Source: Perkinsus olseni
Lineage: Eukaryota; Perkinsozoa; Perkinsida
NCBI GenBank assembly: GCA_013115125.1
Contig: JABANN010000001.1
Coordinates: forward strand, 186,001-250,000
Direction of reading: 5' to 3'
DNA: 64,000 nucleotides
The position numbers and the translations under genes were made by a program. This document shows positions 23,810-33,087 of this stretch, in pieces; within the stretch, counting starts at the first letter, position 1, and every line of letters starts with the position of its first letter. A model generated the notes under the pieces. It did not search any database and was not told the DNA's origin. It worked only from the letters and a program-made list of their open reading frames with translations.

Positions 23810-24253
23810 ATGCGTACTATACTAGCCCTGCTCGGTGCTCTCGGCGTCCTTGCCCAGGCTGTCTCCAGTGAGACTAAGCATTCCTTGGACGACGAGTAAG
23901 GTTCGCCCTTCCTGGTTGACAGGGGGCTCAGTGCGTGAACTCAGATACCAGTCGCTTCTCGACTCTCTTGACAGTATTCGTACAGAGCCAGACGATGTTG
24001 CGAAGAAATTCGGAATCGACGTTGCGTCCACCCCTGCTCTCCGTGGACCAGCAGCCATGGCCTTGGTGCAGCACGGTAGGCTGTCCCGGCCCCTTCCATG
24101 TGTGATTGGTCCCTATCAGGCAGCAAGAAGACCGGTATGCTTGACCAGCTCTCCCAGGCACAGGAGGCTGAGATCGAACGAAGCACGGAGACCTTGGCTG
24201 ATGTCGAGAAGCATTTCGACAGCAACCTGGCAGCCCTTAACAAAGACCTCTAG
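23810..24253 (+). CDS. Small secreted or lumenal protein with signal peptide, unrecognised
   Basis: Exon 1 (ATG 23810) encodes MRTILALLGALGVLAQAVS, a textbook signal peptide with an A-x-A/S-type cleavage region. It splices through a 55-nt intron (donor GTGAGA, acceptor TTGACAG) into GSVRELRYQSLLDSLDSIRT, then EPDDVAKKFGIDVASTP. A 44-nt intron leads to the last exon, KKTGMLDQLSQAQEAEIERS ... HFDSNLAALNKDL-stop (24251-24253). The mature part is about 95 residues, mostly helical and charged, without cysteines. No family is recognised. In a parasitic or phagotrophic protist such a protein could be exported or lumenal. The convergent neighbour at 24369 is on the opposite strand, leaving only about 115 bp between the stop codons. 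Confidence 0.5.
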
Positions 24254-24368
24254 TAGAGAGTGCACATGCATCACATTGGAGGCAACGTTGTCGAACGGTT
24301 TATGTCTTTTTGCGTTACCAAGTTACTCCCCCCAGAGCTTTGAACACAAGTCGGGAAAGACGACACAA

Positions 24369-25053
24369 CTAAGAGTCTCGACATAAATTCAAAGCGATCT
24401 CAGAGACCATCTTGTCTCTGTTCGATGGAGTTACTTCGACGAGCTGAATTCCTGCCAACTTCTTAGCGGCCGCTATGAAACCTGAAAGAACTAGTCTGAT
24501 TTTGACGGGCAGCAGAGGTGCACTACCTCCACCGTTTTTGGCGATGGTAGTCAGGCAAGGACGATCTCCAGTGAGGACTCGAAGGGCTCGGGGCTCGAAC
24601 CGCTCCGAGCACAGCTCCATCTTCCCTATTTCGTCAAGTATGACGACACTGCCGTCCTTATTTTCAGCATGCATGGCGTCTAGTAGTGGCAAGGCGCTCC
24701 TCTCGAAGTCATCAATACAGACACCGTAACGGCCAACCTTCGGGCCTGGGTAACCTGAGTAGTACCACAAAAATGGGAAGACGACCGACAGGAAGCAATT
24801 TACCTATTCGGGCGAGAGGGACGTGAATGCGCCCATCCAACGATATCAAGTCGAAGCCTTCGCGAGAGCGAGTCTCGGGATTCCGAACCTCCTCCGTTAT
24901 GAATCCTTGACACGCGATTCCAGCCTTTTGAAGCTCTTCGAGAACCTACCAGCGCTGTGGATGGGCGCGAGAATAAGAGGTAGTTCATCATCCGACTTTC
25001 TTGCACAGAGTTGTTTTCCCGACTCCTGGGGCCCCGGTGATGAGATACTTCAT
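24369..25053 (-). CDS. NTPCR: THEP1/NTPCR-type nucleoside-triphosphatase
   Basis: The first exon (ATG at 25053) reads MKYLITGAPGVGKTTLCKKV, carrying the P-loop G-x-P-G-V-G-K-T-T. After a short intron the frame continues VLEELQKAGIACQGFITEEV and TRSREGFDLISLDGRIHVPL, the G-F-x-T-E-E-V and GFD-x-x-x-L-D-G motifs of the THEP1 family. A further intron of about 50 nt splits ARI/GYPGPKVGRYGVCIDDF. The last exon has VVILDEIGKMELCSERF, the Walker B and E-I-G-K-M-E signature diagnostic of this family, and the C-terminal VTPSNRDKM. Length (about 185-190 residues) matches bacterial THEP1 and human NTPCR. Known activity: slow hydrolysis of NTPs to NDPs in vitro, physiological role unclear. Convergent with the secreted-protein gene at 23810. 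Confidence 0.88.
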
Positions 25054-25374
25054 TATTCGTGGCAAACTCACAACGACACCTGCTGAAGTTTATGAGCGTT
25101 TCATTCGCGGAGCGACTCGTCAACGCAACCAAGTTAGCAAGGACATACTCAAAACATGTAAGAACAATGATGACGATCTTTCAAGCTAATCATCAGCGAC
25201 TGAGACATACAATAGCAAACCTCGCGCTTGGGAATGCTACGGCTTCGCCAGGCTAGTTTCGTGGGTCGCGAAGTCCTTGAAAACGAATCTTGTATCAGTA
25301 GCCTGCACAGAGAGAGAATCTTTAGCTCCCGCATGATCCTCGCTTCGACCTACTACTAGCGAACTCTTCGCCCG

Positions 25375-26288
25375 CTATGAATCACAGATGGTGACACCGT
25401 TGATTACCTTGATATCCTTCTTGAGCATGCACTTCTCAAACTGCGCCCTAGTCGCAAAGCACTTGTCATCAGCATAGGTGTTATCGTCACCTCCGGTATA
25501 AGAAGGGTCCAAGAATGGATAAGGTCGCCCTGAGAGGGGCAAGTGATCGGACTCCTCCAGCTTCGACGCCCTCACGTTTGAGGATGCTGCTCTTCAGATA
25601 TTGGCCCACACAGGAAGCGTGAACGGTGAGCTCTGCTTCGCATACCGGCGGCTCGGCCTCCCACGCCACTTTGTCGCTCAGATCTCTCGGTCCCTGACAT
25701 CAGCAGCGGTGCAGCCATAATGGCAGAAGAATGTCACGGTTGTTGAAGGAATGGGTCAGCCTACCCGGCTGCGCATCTCTTTCATACACTTCACATAGAC
25801 GTCACGAGAGTTGTGGCATCTGTCAGCTTTGTCGTCCTGCGTCCCAGGAGCATACTCAGTGCCGGATAGGGTCGATAGTCGCAGGAACATCCTGATCGAA
25901 TGAAAATTAACAAGCACGTCTCGAAAGTACTCGTGCTGACCGCCCCTCAACAGCGCTGTTAACGAGTCTATAAACCATTCTACGATCAAGGGACTAGCAA
26001 CGTATACGGAAGCAACGACCTCGAGCTCAGATAACAGGGAGAATGACAGTACCCGCCTCAAGAACCCGTCAAGTCGGCCACCTACTTAACGCATTCCACG
26101 TGAGACTTGAGTTCGTCACGGCAGTTGGCGGAGTACTCCCCGTTGGCACCGTTCCGTCGAGAGTTGGTTCTACGGTAATGAGGCGTTCCCGCTCCCTCAG
26201 TGGCTTCATACGCGCCCGAAGAGAGGCTGGAATCGGCCCATGTTGATATGTCCGACGTAGAATCTTCCAAGGCCCGGCCGTCTGGCAT
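25375..26288 (-). CDS. Four-CX9C (double CHCH-like) protein
   Basis: Four exons join in frame on the minus strand. Exon 1 (ATG 26288, MPDGRALEDSTSDISTWADS) ends at CRDELKSHVECVK. Exon 2 has CHNSRDVYVKCMKEM. Exon 3 has CEAELTVHASCVGQYLK. Exon 4, after a 46-nt intron, has CFATRAQFEKCMLKKD and ends GVTICDS-stop. Each named segment contains exactly one C-x9-C motif, so the protein carries four: two twin-CX9C (CHCH) hairpins if consecutive motifs pair. Total length is about 190 residues and no N-terminal presequence is evident, as usual for intermembrane-space proteins imported through Mia40/Erv-type oxidative folding. Known CHCH proteins are assembly factors or subunits of respiratory complexes, mostly with a single pair. 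No specific orthologue is recognised. Intron 1 (about 170 nt) is the least certain join. Confidence 0.65.
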
Positions 26289-26559
26289 CCTTAGCGAGAT
26301 CGGGCTTCCACTGTTACGTCGAAAGCTCTAACAGCACAGTAGAGTACACACTGGTCGACACGTTGCTAGCGAGATTCCTTCAAGCAGTGAGGGGCTCATG
26401 GATGTACTGTTTTCTTTTCCAGTCGCCTCTGATTGTCACTCGGCGCGCGCTTTCGTGAATGCACACGCGTTCTCACGTACACGACGTGCGTGTCATCATT
26501 ATGATCCACAGGCAATCGTGAGCGGGCGGGTAAGGCCGAACGAGCGCGAATACGGAAAG

Positions 26560-26927
26560 CTCCAAGTCATCCTCATGTGGCTATGCTTCCCTCAACCTTG
26601 GGATTCCTGCGTACTTATCTGACGTGGGCGATGTTCGAAATCGCGCGCGTGCTGAGGAAGGGCACGTGCACGCTCATAGACGGCTGGTAAGGGTCCTTTT
26701 GAGGCATCTACCAATTTCCTCAACTCCTGTTTCGCGAGGATGGGCGTTACTTCTCAGCAAAGTCGCCCTCATTCGGACCGTGTGGGCCGCTGTTGCCTTT
26801 GTCCATTCGGTTGAACTCTCTGAGTGCATGGCTGATCTTAGAGGCTGCGGCTCTGAGTTTTAACGTGGCTTTCATCTGCGCGACTGTTGGTTCGATCGGA
26901 GTGCTCTTCGCAGCGTTATTATATTAA
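26560..26927 (+). CDS. 3' part of a small membrane protein gene, unrecognised
   Basis: A frame with GYASLNLGIPAYLSDVGDVR and EEGHVHAHRRL ends at a GTAAGG donor near 26686. It can be joined in phase to DGRYFSAKSPSFGPCGPLLP ... SAWLILEAAALSFNVAFICA, then TVGSIGVLFAALLY-stop (26925-26927). The C-terminus is one long or two short hydrophobic helices. The start codon and any upstream exon are not identified. It lies directly before, and only about 7 bp from, the ATG of the following gene, so one of the two models may be wrong at that boundary. Confidence 0.35.
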
Positions 26928-26933
26928 GCATAA

Positions 26934-27805
26934 ATGATGGCTTATCTGCAGCAGCAAAGTGATCGTGATCAGGAGGCCTTGAACAAGCTGATACGTTCTA
27001 CACTACCCTTTAACGAGATGTCCAAAACTGTCGCTGGCTGCGGCCTCTCCTCGAGCGAGAGTGACACCGCGACCTGTGCCAGCTCCTCTAGCGGAGCTGA
27101 GCTGCCCGCAACGACCGGCCTACCGAGACCTACGTCGAGCCTTTCTGGCCAGTTTTGGGAGAAGATGTGGGGCGAAGCGTACGGCCCTGATAGCGCCTCT
27201 GTCCGGCATGTCTCATACCCCGAGGTGAGCCACCATCTTCTGCTCAAATCCCTTGCTAGAGCTCCCTTGCTAGGTGCATCAGCCCGGTCGTACGAGTTGG
27301 CCAGCGGAACAAGGGATTGACAATGTGATGAGAAGTGACATAAGCAGGTGAATGATGATGCGCTTTTTACGACTGCGGACTTCCTCGGCGCCTGATACGG
27401 TCTTCGCCCTCCTCCAGGGTTAGCTGCCATTGCTTTCGTCAGGGACTCGGTCGTTCTCGAGAGAGAAGCGGTAAAGGCTGAGACGAAGTGTGAGGTCGCG
27501 AAAGAGACTACGGCGGAGCTGGGTGGCTTGGAGACCTACTTGGCTCAACAGCGCGAGCACTTGGCAACGGCGATCTTCAAGGACTGGGTCACTCCCAACG
27601 CCTCGCACGAGCGCCAGAAAAGGCTGAAGTCGGCGTGCCAAGAGCTTGTAAGGCGCAGTTTTCAAGAGGTTGTCTGTGCGAGGGCGACGGAACCGAGTAA
27701 ATATACCACCCGACGCATGCAGAGGTCGGCCGATGGTGAGTCTCCCTCGACCGCCGCTTGTGATGTCGCTGCCGATCTTCGACTCGTTCAGGTCCGGTAG
27801 AGTAA
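26934..27805 (+). CDS. Paralogue 1 of an unrecognised four-member family
   Basis: The N-terminal exon (ATG 26934 or 26937, MAYLQQQSDRDQEALNKLIR) leads into a S/T-rich linker. A downstream exon from about 27421 gives AIAFVRDSVVLEREAVKAET and then the family domain: YLAQQREHLATAIFKDWV, RLKSACQELVRRSFQEVVCA and TEPSKYTTRRMQRS. A final 3' exon after a GTGAGT donor adds a few residues (DGPVE) and the stop at 27803-27805. The same domain recurs at 36.3, 43.8 and 45.2 kb. Its pattern is an aromatic pair, Q-R/K, an amphipathic helix, then C-x-x-L-V-x-R-T/S-F-x-E-V-x-x-A-R, then P-S-x-x-T-x-R-x-M-x-R. The N-terminal half differs from paralogues 2 and 4. The internal splice (about 27270 to 27421) is uncertain. 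I do not recognise the family and assign no function. Confidence 0.5.
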
Positions 27806-29210
27806 TCGTGAAGATCAAGTCGGATGACAACCCGACGGTTGTGATGTCATTTTTCCCCGTTACCTGAGCCACGGGAGTACCATAATTTCCGTCAAGCTCT
27901 GGAAGATATGAATCGTTACCCGTCGTCCTTTTTCTGACTATCGCCTGTCAGGTGTCCGCACTTTGGGCTCATGGCTTCTCGTCTACTTCATATGGTTGTT
28001 GAACGTGTCATCATCATCAGTAGGCATTCTTGAATCGTGGTGGTTGTGGTATGTTATTGAGATCGCCGCCGGCTCCATTAGTAAGAGCGCCTATCTGAGC
28101 GTCGTGTCACATTTGAATATATAACTTGAGCGACTGGCTGGATTCTCAACCATTCCGCTCCGACTTATTTTGCTGACGCAGTACTCTCATTCGTTAGTAT
28201 CGGAGTATTCATTTTTTCGTCCTCTTCGGACTTTGATGGCGACTAGTGTAGTGCCATGACGGCGCCTGTTGATGCGATGGTTGCAAGATTACAACTTCCA
28301 AGCGGAGGGGCACCCAGTTCGCCCAGTGAGGGTATTAAACTGCCCCTCTATAGCTCTGATGTCTTCTCTGACTACCGACGTCAATCCCATTTTCGGTTGA
28401 CAGCAATAGATGGGTCATGTTCTGGTGTGTACTTTGTCCCACTACTTATTGTGCCATCGTCGAGTATTCTCGTAATCAAAGGTTTCGAGAATATCGCCTT
28501 TTACGATAACGGTGAAAAATATTGTTCTGAACCTCCTTGACTAGATGAGTAAGGACGGTACTCCCAGATTCAGACGGGTGTACCTGTTTACATTCGAAGT
28601 TTTCACTTCACCTTGTCGTGGTCGCGTTCAAAATAGTTAATACAGGAGGGCACCGCTTTGGGAGAACAAGATCGCCACTGGTTGAGGTTCGACTTTCTAA
28701 TTGTGACCTCATGGGTACCGAACCCTCGGCGACTGCAGACTGAAGTCCATCTCTATTCTCGTCCGCTTTGTCATTATGTCGAGCACATGAGGTCACATGA
28801 ATGAAGACATCGGTGGCGTCATCACAATCAGCAGGAATCCATCGTCGCCTGCAGAAGGCCCACACTGAATACCTGTCAACGAAACTTCCATCATTGAAGG
28901 ATATCGAGCAACTTACGCGGACGAATTCGCAAGTGTTTTGCCTCAGCAAGGAGGACACGAACGCACGCGCATGAATGAATGAAAGAATGGGCGATGGAAT
29001 ATTGAGCAGCCGAAAGAATGGAAAGTGAGGGCCGCTCTGAAACAACCGTAGCCATACACCGTGAGTTAGGATGGGGCTAACCGTCTCTGCGCGTCTCGCC
29101 AGATCGCGACTTGCCCTGTCCGTACTCCGCTGCTCGTCAGTCCCCCTCCGTTGAGCGGCCATGCGTCTCTGTGGTCTCGGGCATCGAGCCGAGGGTGTGC
29201 CTCAACGGGC
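27806..29210. other. Intergenic region upstream of the LTR element; one possible small ORF
   Basis: Mostly non-coding. An ORF at 28256-28540 on the plus strand (MTAPVDAMVARLQLPSGG..., 94 codons) starts with a plausible ATG and keeps a reasonable composition but has no recognisable domain. Confidence that it is a gene is about 0.25. The minus-strand frame at 28608-29162 looks like chance. The last bases (TTGT, 29211-29214) are the left target-site duplicate of the retrotransposon. Confidence 0.35.
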
Positions 29211-29214
29211 TTGT

Positions 29215-29399
29215 TGTGCGATGCATCGCAAGATGCGCAAAGATACTCGTATCTTGAAACGGCTGTCTGCATGAAACGGCTGTAGCTGAGGTTCGATTGA
29301 GAGCCAAAAACTATAAGACTTTCGATCCCCCTTGACCTCTGATCTGTGTTGATATATGACTAATCCTTCTAAAGCGGACGACCCCGATGACTCCGCGCA
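29215..29399 (+). repeat. 5' LTR
   Basis: 185 bp, TGTGCG...GCGCA. It contains a short inverted repeat (AAGATACTCGTATCTT) and a directly repeated TGAAACGGCTGT (29255-29266 and 29272-29283). The gag start codon (29356) lies inside the LTR, so the first 14-15 gag codons are LTR sequence, as also known for yeast Ty1. Confidence 0.85.
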
Positions 29400-30726
29400 T
29401 TCTACCGGGATCAAAACTAGGCACTCACCACGCCTAGGTCCTGAAGGCTCTCTACAACCTTTGCTGGTTGAAGCGACGACCCACATCATCGAGACCAACA
29501 GAAAAGCCAACAAGGAGATGTTCCAAGCCCTAACCAACCAGCTCGCTGAGACCAACAAGATGCTGTCGAATCAAATGGCTGCTCTCTGCAACGCAATGTC
29601 CGAGACGGTGCACAGTATGAAGACATCCTCAACACCCAGCCCGCAGAGTTTCCCTACCGATGACACTGCGAAGCCCTGTCGAAAGAGTGGTAAGGCTGTC
29701 AGCATCAGCAATGACGAGGCAGCTACCAAAGCCAAGAAGACGGTCGACAAAGCGGATTTATCCTTCCTTGGATCGCATAGCAACGGGGTAACCAACTACT
29801 GGACCGGCGACAGTGACGACAGATCGGTAACAAGGCTGAAGACCCTCCTAGAAGCACAGCATCTATACCGGTTCGGCGACTGGGCAGTTAAGTATTTGCT
29901 GTGTCTCCGAGTACTAGCCCCGTCCATCCGAGAGGTGGCAGCTATGACAGTGGAGCACAGCAATGTGTACAGCACATTCGAGGATCTGCACGATGCTCTC
30001 CGGGTCTACCTGATTAAGGAGTACTCTTCTTCTCATGACGATGAGACCTCTAGAGGAAAGCTCCAAGCCTTGAAGATGAACACTGTGAAGAACGACGCCG
30101 AAGTTGTAACGGCATATGATCGCTATCTTCAACGCTTCGGGTTGATCCGTATCGAGTTCTTGCACGAGCATGTGGAAGACTGTGAGAGCTCTCGCCTAAG
30201 GAACTCAGAGGAACTAGCTCATTATTTCTACCATGGGCTCTCCGACCGTGTCAAGCACAAGCTAATATCGGAGATCAAGGACGCCGCCATCTACAAGGAC
30301 CTAGACCGGTTGAAGGACATCTCAAGGCACGTGTGTCGAGTTCTATCGAAGAAGGCCAAGACCAAGTCACCATCTGCTTCCGCGCTTGACTTTCAAGAGG
30401 AAATCGTCGACATCTGCCGTCCCTTCTACAACCGGTCACTCCGACAAGCTGAAGCCAACAACGTCGAGGCTACTATCACCAATGACCACATAAAGACCTT
30501 CAAGTGTCAGCGATGCCTCTCCAATGATCACTCTACTGTGCTCTGCCCTGCCTCGGACGTGAGTCTTCCTACTTGTCGCTGCAGAACGTGCGGTATGGTT
30601 AACCATCCGGAAGCGTCTGCACCATGTCCCTCCCTGATGAAAGGACCTATCAGTGATAGGCTATCACGTGCATGCGGTGTTCCGGCCAAGGCCATTTTGC
30701 TCGGGCTTGTCAGGCCAAGGAGCTGA
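29356..30726 (+). CDS. Retrotransposon gag-like polyprotein with CCHC zinc knuckles
   Basis: 456 codons from an ATG inside the 5' LTR (MTNPSKADDPDDSAHSTG). The N-terminal part is charged with a helical N/Q/M-rich segment. The middle (about residues 150-330) resembles a retrotransposon capsid core, with WTGDSDDRSVTRLKTLLEAQ and AHYFYHGLSDRVKHKL, the latter like the F-x-x-G-L common in gag proteins. Near the C-terminus are two zinc-knuckle-like motifs: CQRCLSNDHSTVLC (C-x2-C-x4-H-x4-C) and CRTCGMVNHPEASAPC (C-x2-C-x4-H-x6-C). The frame then runs 17 codons past the start of a third knuckle that is encoded in the -1 frame, and stops at 30726. Likely role: capsid and nucleocapsid of virus-like particles. 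Confidence 0.75.
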   Translation: MTNPSKADDPDDSAHSTGIKTRHSPRLGPEGSLQPLLVEATTHIIETNRKANKEMFQALTNQLAETNKMLSNQMAALCNAMSETVHSMKTSSTPSPQSFPTDDTAKPCRKSGKAVSISNDEAATKAKKTVDKADLSFLGSHSNGVTNYWTGDSDDRSVTRLKTLLEAQHLYRFGDWAVKYLLCLRVLAPSIREVAAMTVEHSNVYSTFEDLHDALRVYLIKEYSSSHDDETSRGKLQALKMNTVKNDAEVVTAYDRYLQRFGLIRIEFLHEHVEDCESSRLRNSEELAHYFYHGLSDRVKHKLISEIKDAAIYKDLDRLKDISRHVCRVLSKKAKTKSPSASALDFQEEIVDICRPFYNRSLRQAEANNVEATITNDHIKTFKCQRCLSNDHSTVLCPASDVSLPTCRCRTCGMVNHPEASAPCPSLMKGPISDRLSRACGVPAKAILLGLVRPRS

Positions 30727-31604
30727 GACCGATGCCTGTGGAGCAGAGGAAGCTGATCTTCGACAGAGTTAAGGCGAAGAGAACACCGACAACAACGACG
30801 GTGAAAGACTCCCAGGTGAATCTAGTTGCGCTATCGACTAGCAAAACCCGATCGGACTCTAGCTTGACCAACATCGACATCTACCTGAACACGGACAACA
30901 AGCTCCGCTACAAGCAGTCTGCTCTGGTCGATTCCGGTGCTTCTCACTGCTTCATCCATCCCGACCTGATTCACCAATGGAACAGGGCTGGGGTCGAGAT
31001 GAAGGTCCTCCCGGCAGGACACGCGGCGACCAGTAGCGACGGCTCGAAGGACCCTATACCCATCGACACGGCCGTGGTGCTTCCGGTGACCTTCTCCACT
31101 ACCGAGTGTGCCACTATCACCATCAAGTGCTACGTCTACCCCGACCTTAGCCACCAAATGTTGTTGTCTAGTTCTGTGCTGCGAGAAGCTGGTTGCCTGT
31201 GGTTCATGCTCCCAGGATATGCCGATTGTATGCTCCTCGGAGAGTCGGCACAAGAGCTCCGAGACATCCTCGATACCCTCGGCATCCAGCCTCGCCCACT
31301 AGAACGATCATCCTCCCTGGCCCCCGACCATCTCAGCCTCAACTGCCTCAACCTTCAAGCCTTATGCTACGACGGCCTGGACACCAACTGGGAATCTACC
31401 CATCGCCTGATGTCTTGTACCTTGCAGCTTGGGACTGGTAACGGTGGGCCGGAAAGCTCCGACCTTTACGCCGATGAACAAGAAGCACTCCGTCGGTGCG
31501 AGGAACTCGCCATTGCTCAGTCTCCTATGTCAGTACCGCCGACCGAGGCATTCGTCGCTGACTTCGAGAGTACGGAAGATCTCGCATCTCGGTGCAGCAG
31601 CTGA
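30660..31604 (+). CDS. Retropepsin-like protease ORF with third zinc knuckle (-1 frame to gag)
   Basis: The frame opens at 30660, overlaps the end of gag by 67 nt and is in the -1 phase. It starts with a perfect knuckle, CMRCSGQGHFARAC. Further on SALVDSGASHCFIHPDLI is the aspartic protease active-site motif (D-S-G-A-S) in its usual retroviral-type context, followed by a beta-rich segment CATITIKCYVYPDLSHQMLL. After the protease the frame continues about 150 codons and ends at 31604. No reverse transcriptase motif follows. I see no canonical X-XXY-YYZ slippery heptamer in the overlap, so either the frameshift signal is unusual or an indel broke the frame. Confidence 0.7.
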   Translation, partial: AITCMRCSGQGHFARACQAKELRPMPVEQRKLIFDRVKAKRTPTTTTVKDSQVNLVALSTSKTRSDSSLTNIDIYLNTDNKLRYKQSALVDSGASHCFIHPDLIHQWNRAGVEMKVLPAGHAATSSDGSKDPIPIDTAVVLPVTFSTTECATITIKCYVYPDLSHQMLLSSSVLREAGCLWFMLPGYADCMLLGESAQELRDILDTLGIQPRPLERSSSLAPDHLSLNCLNLQALCYDGLDTNWESTHRLMSCTLQLGTGNGGPESSDLYADEQEALRRCEELAIAQSPMSVPPTEAFVADFESTEDLASRCSS

Positions 31605-32431
31605 CGGTCCCGAGGTTTTCCCCATGGCTAAGAGGGTGGTACGAAAGGATTCACCGAGAATTGGTGCAGGCCTTGAGGGCGGCCATCAACAGTGACCAAA
31701 CTCAACACCAAGCATGGACCGACACCGTCCAGGACTGTACCCGAGCTCTCAATGTGACTCCCTACTCCGACGTATCACCCCTTGCACCCTGGCACTTAGT
31801 CAAAGGATACCCATCTCGTCATGACGTCACCAGTCACGCTCACACCACCGACTACAAGTCCAAGATGAACCTGCAGTCCCCAAGGTGGTATCAAGACCTT
31901 CAAGACCTTTCTGAAGAACTTCGAGAGCAGCGACAGGTGACTCTGAAGGGCTATCTAGATTTCTGGAAGGACCGCCGTGACGATATGTACCACCGAGCCA
32001 TACTCGACCGTGGTTCCGACCATCGAAACGATCTGGGTGACGGCTGCATGGTCTACCGTTGGGCCCCCCGCGAGGACAAGCTGGCCTACCAGTGGATGGG
32101 ACCTTTTATTTTTCAAGGGTTTCATGGCGATGGTAAGTCTATGGGCGTCATTCAGGACCCTACATCAGGTGCCACCACCATCGAGTCGATGCTCAACCTC
32201 AAGAAGTCCTACGCGGATCCCACTATCTCATGCGCAGTCAACTATGGCCTTCCCCCTCTCCCGGTCGGTACCCGGATCTCAATGCCCTTCGCCACTAATG
32301 GTAAAGACCAAGATTATGGAGGAGTGATTGAGAAGGTTAACCCCAATGGCCTTTTGACGATATTGTTCGATGATGGAGAACGATACGACGACATTGACCC
32401 CAAGAAAGAGAAGGTCACGGCTATGAGCTGA
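31592..32431 (+). pseudogene. C-terminal integrase remnant with Tudor-like tail
   Basis: The preserved part starts in the terminal region of the integrase core: RALNVTPYSDVSPLAPWHLV, equivalent to the N-x-T-x-H-x-x-x-G-x-x-P-x-x-L segment. It goes on to a helical linker and a GPY/F-like module (MVYRWAPREDKLAYQWMGPF). The last 55 residues, VGTRISMPFATNGKDQDYGG and GLLTILFDDGERYDDID, look like a small Tudor/Agenet-type barrel. The N-terminal zinc finger and the D,D-35-E catalytic residues of integrase are missing, as is all of RT/RH: the deletion junction lies near 31590-31620. As it stands this ORF cannot supply integrase activity. It is annotated as a fragment. Confidence 0.7.
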
Positions 32432-32535
32432 TTCACTATTCGTTCTTATGTATGGTTCTAACCGGTGATATATTTTTGCTAATTAGTTACACCATTGACC
32501 GTATATATGCATTCACCATTTTGGCCCCCTGGCAA

Positions 32536-32720
32536 TGTGCGATGCATCGCAAGATGCGCAAAGATACTCGTATCTTGAAACGGCTGTCTGCATGAAACGG
32601 CTGTAGCTGAGGTTCGATTGAGAGCCAAAAACTATAAGACTTTCGATCCCCCTTGACCTCTGATCTGTGTTGATATATGACTAATCCTTCTAAAGCGGAC
32701 GACCCCGATGACTCCGCGCA
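32536..32720 (+). repeat. 3' LTR
   Basis: Identical to the 5' LTR over 185 bp by direct reading. It therefore also contains a duplicate of the gag ATG and first codons, which here runs out of the element into flanking DNA. Followed by the right TTGT target-site duplicate. Confidence 0.85.
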
Positions 32721-32724
32721 TTGT

Positions 32725-33087
32725 AGCTACATAGTTGTGCCAGCTTCCGCCAAAAGTGTGACGAAAGAAGTGAAATCACTCTACATTTCGAAGCGAATGT
32801 GACACAACGGTCGTTGATGATGCCCCCAGTGCATGGCACTGGTAGCGCAAGCCCAGTGCATGACGGACCGACATGGCACGGCCGTGAGCAGCGATGGGAG
32901 AAGCATTTGCATAATCATGGTCGTAACATGAACGCCCCCGCGTCCGGACTGTTCTCATTCGAGGAGTTCATGAACTAGAGAACACCACATCACAAGTACA
33001 TTAGAAACAGCACAATACAGCGGCAATAGATGCACACTACGAGATTAAGTTCAACTAATCGTATCGTATAGGGGATCGGGCCGACAA
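32725..33087. other. Spacer between LTR element and eIF4G-like gene
   Basis: No gene or repeat seen. It would contain the 3' UTR of the minus-strand eIF4G-like gene. Confidence 0.35.

Larger units (their letters stand above)
29211..32724 (+). mobile_element. Internally deleted LTR retrotransposon (Ty3/gypsy-like order gag-PR-[RT/RH missing]-IN)
   Basis: Two identical direct repeats, 29215-29399 and 32536-32720 (185 bp, TG...CA ends), flank a 3.1-kb internal region. TTGT occurs immediately outside both ends (29211-29214 and 32721-32724), a 4-bp target-site duplication. Inside, in order, are a gag-like ORF with CCHC zinc knuckles, a retropepsin-like ORF and an ORF with the C-terminal part of an integrase. 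No reverse transcriptase or RNase H motif (such as YxDD) exists anywhere between, so the central pol region is deleted and the copy is non-autonomous. Identical LTRs mean a recent insertion relative to the local mutation rate. No clear tRNA-primer site (TGG after the 5' LTR) and no purine tract before the 3' LTR are seen. Order PR then IN fits Ty3/gypsy or BEL/Pao, not copia. Confidence 0.85.

Noticed and set aside
24590-24612. GGTTCGAGCCCC-like B box on the minus strand
   Set aside because: It lies inside the THEP1 coding exon and no A box or cloverleaf fits around it.
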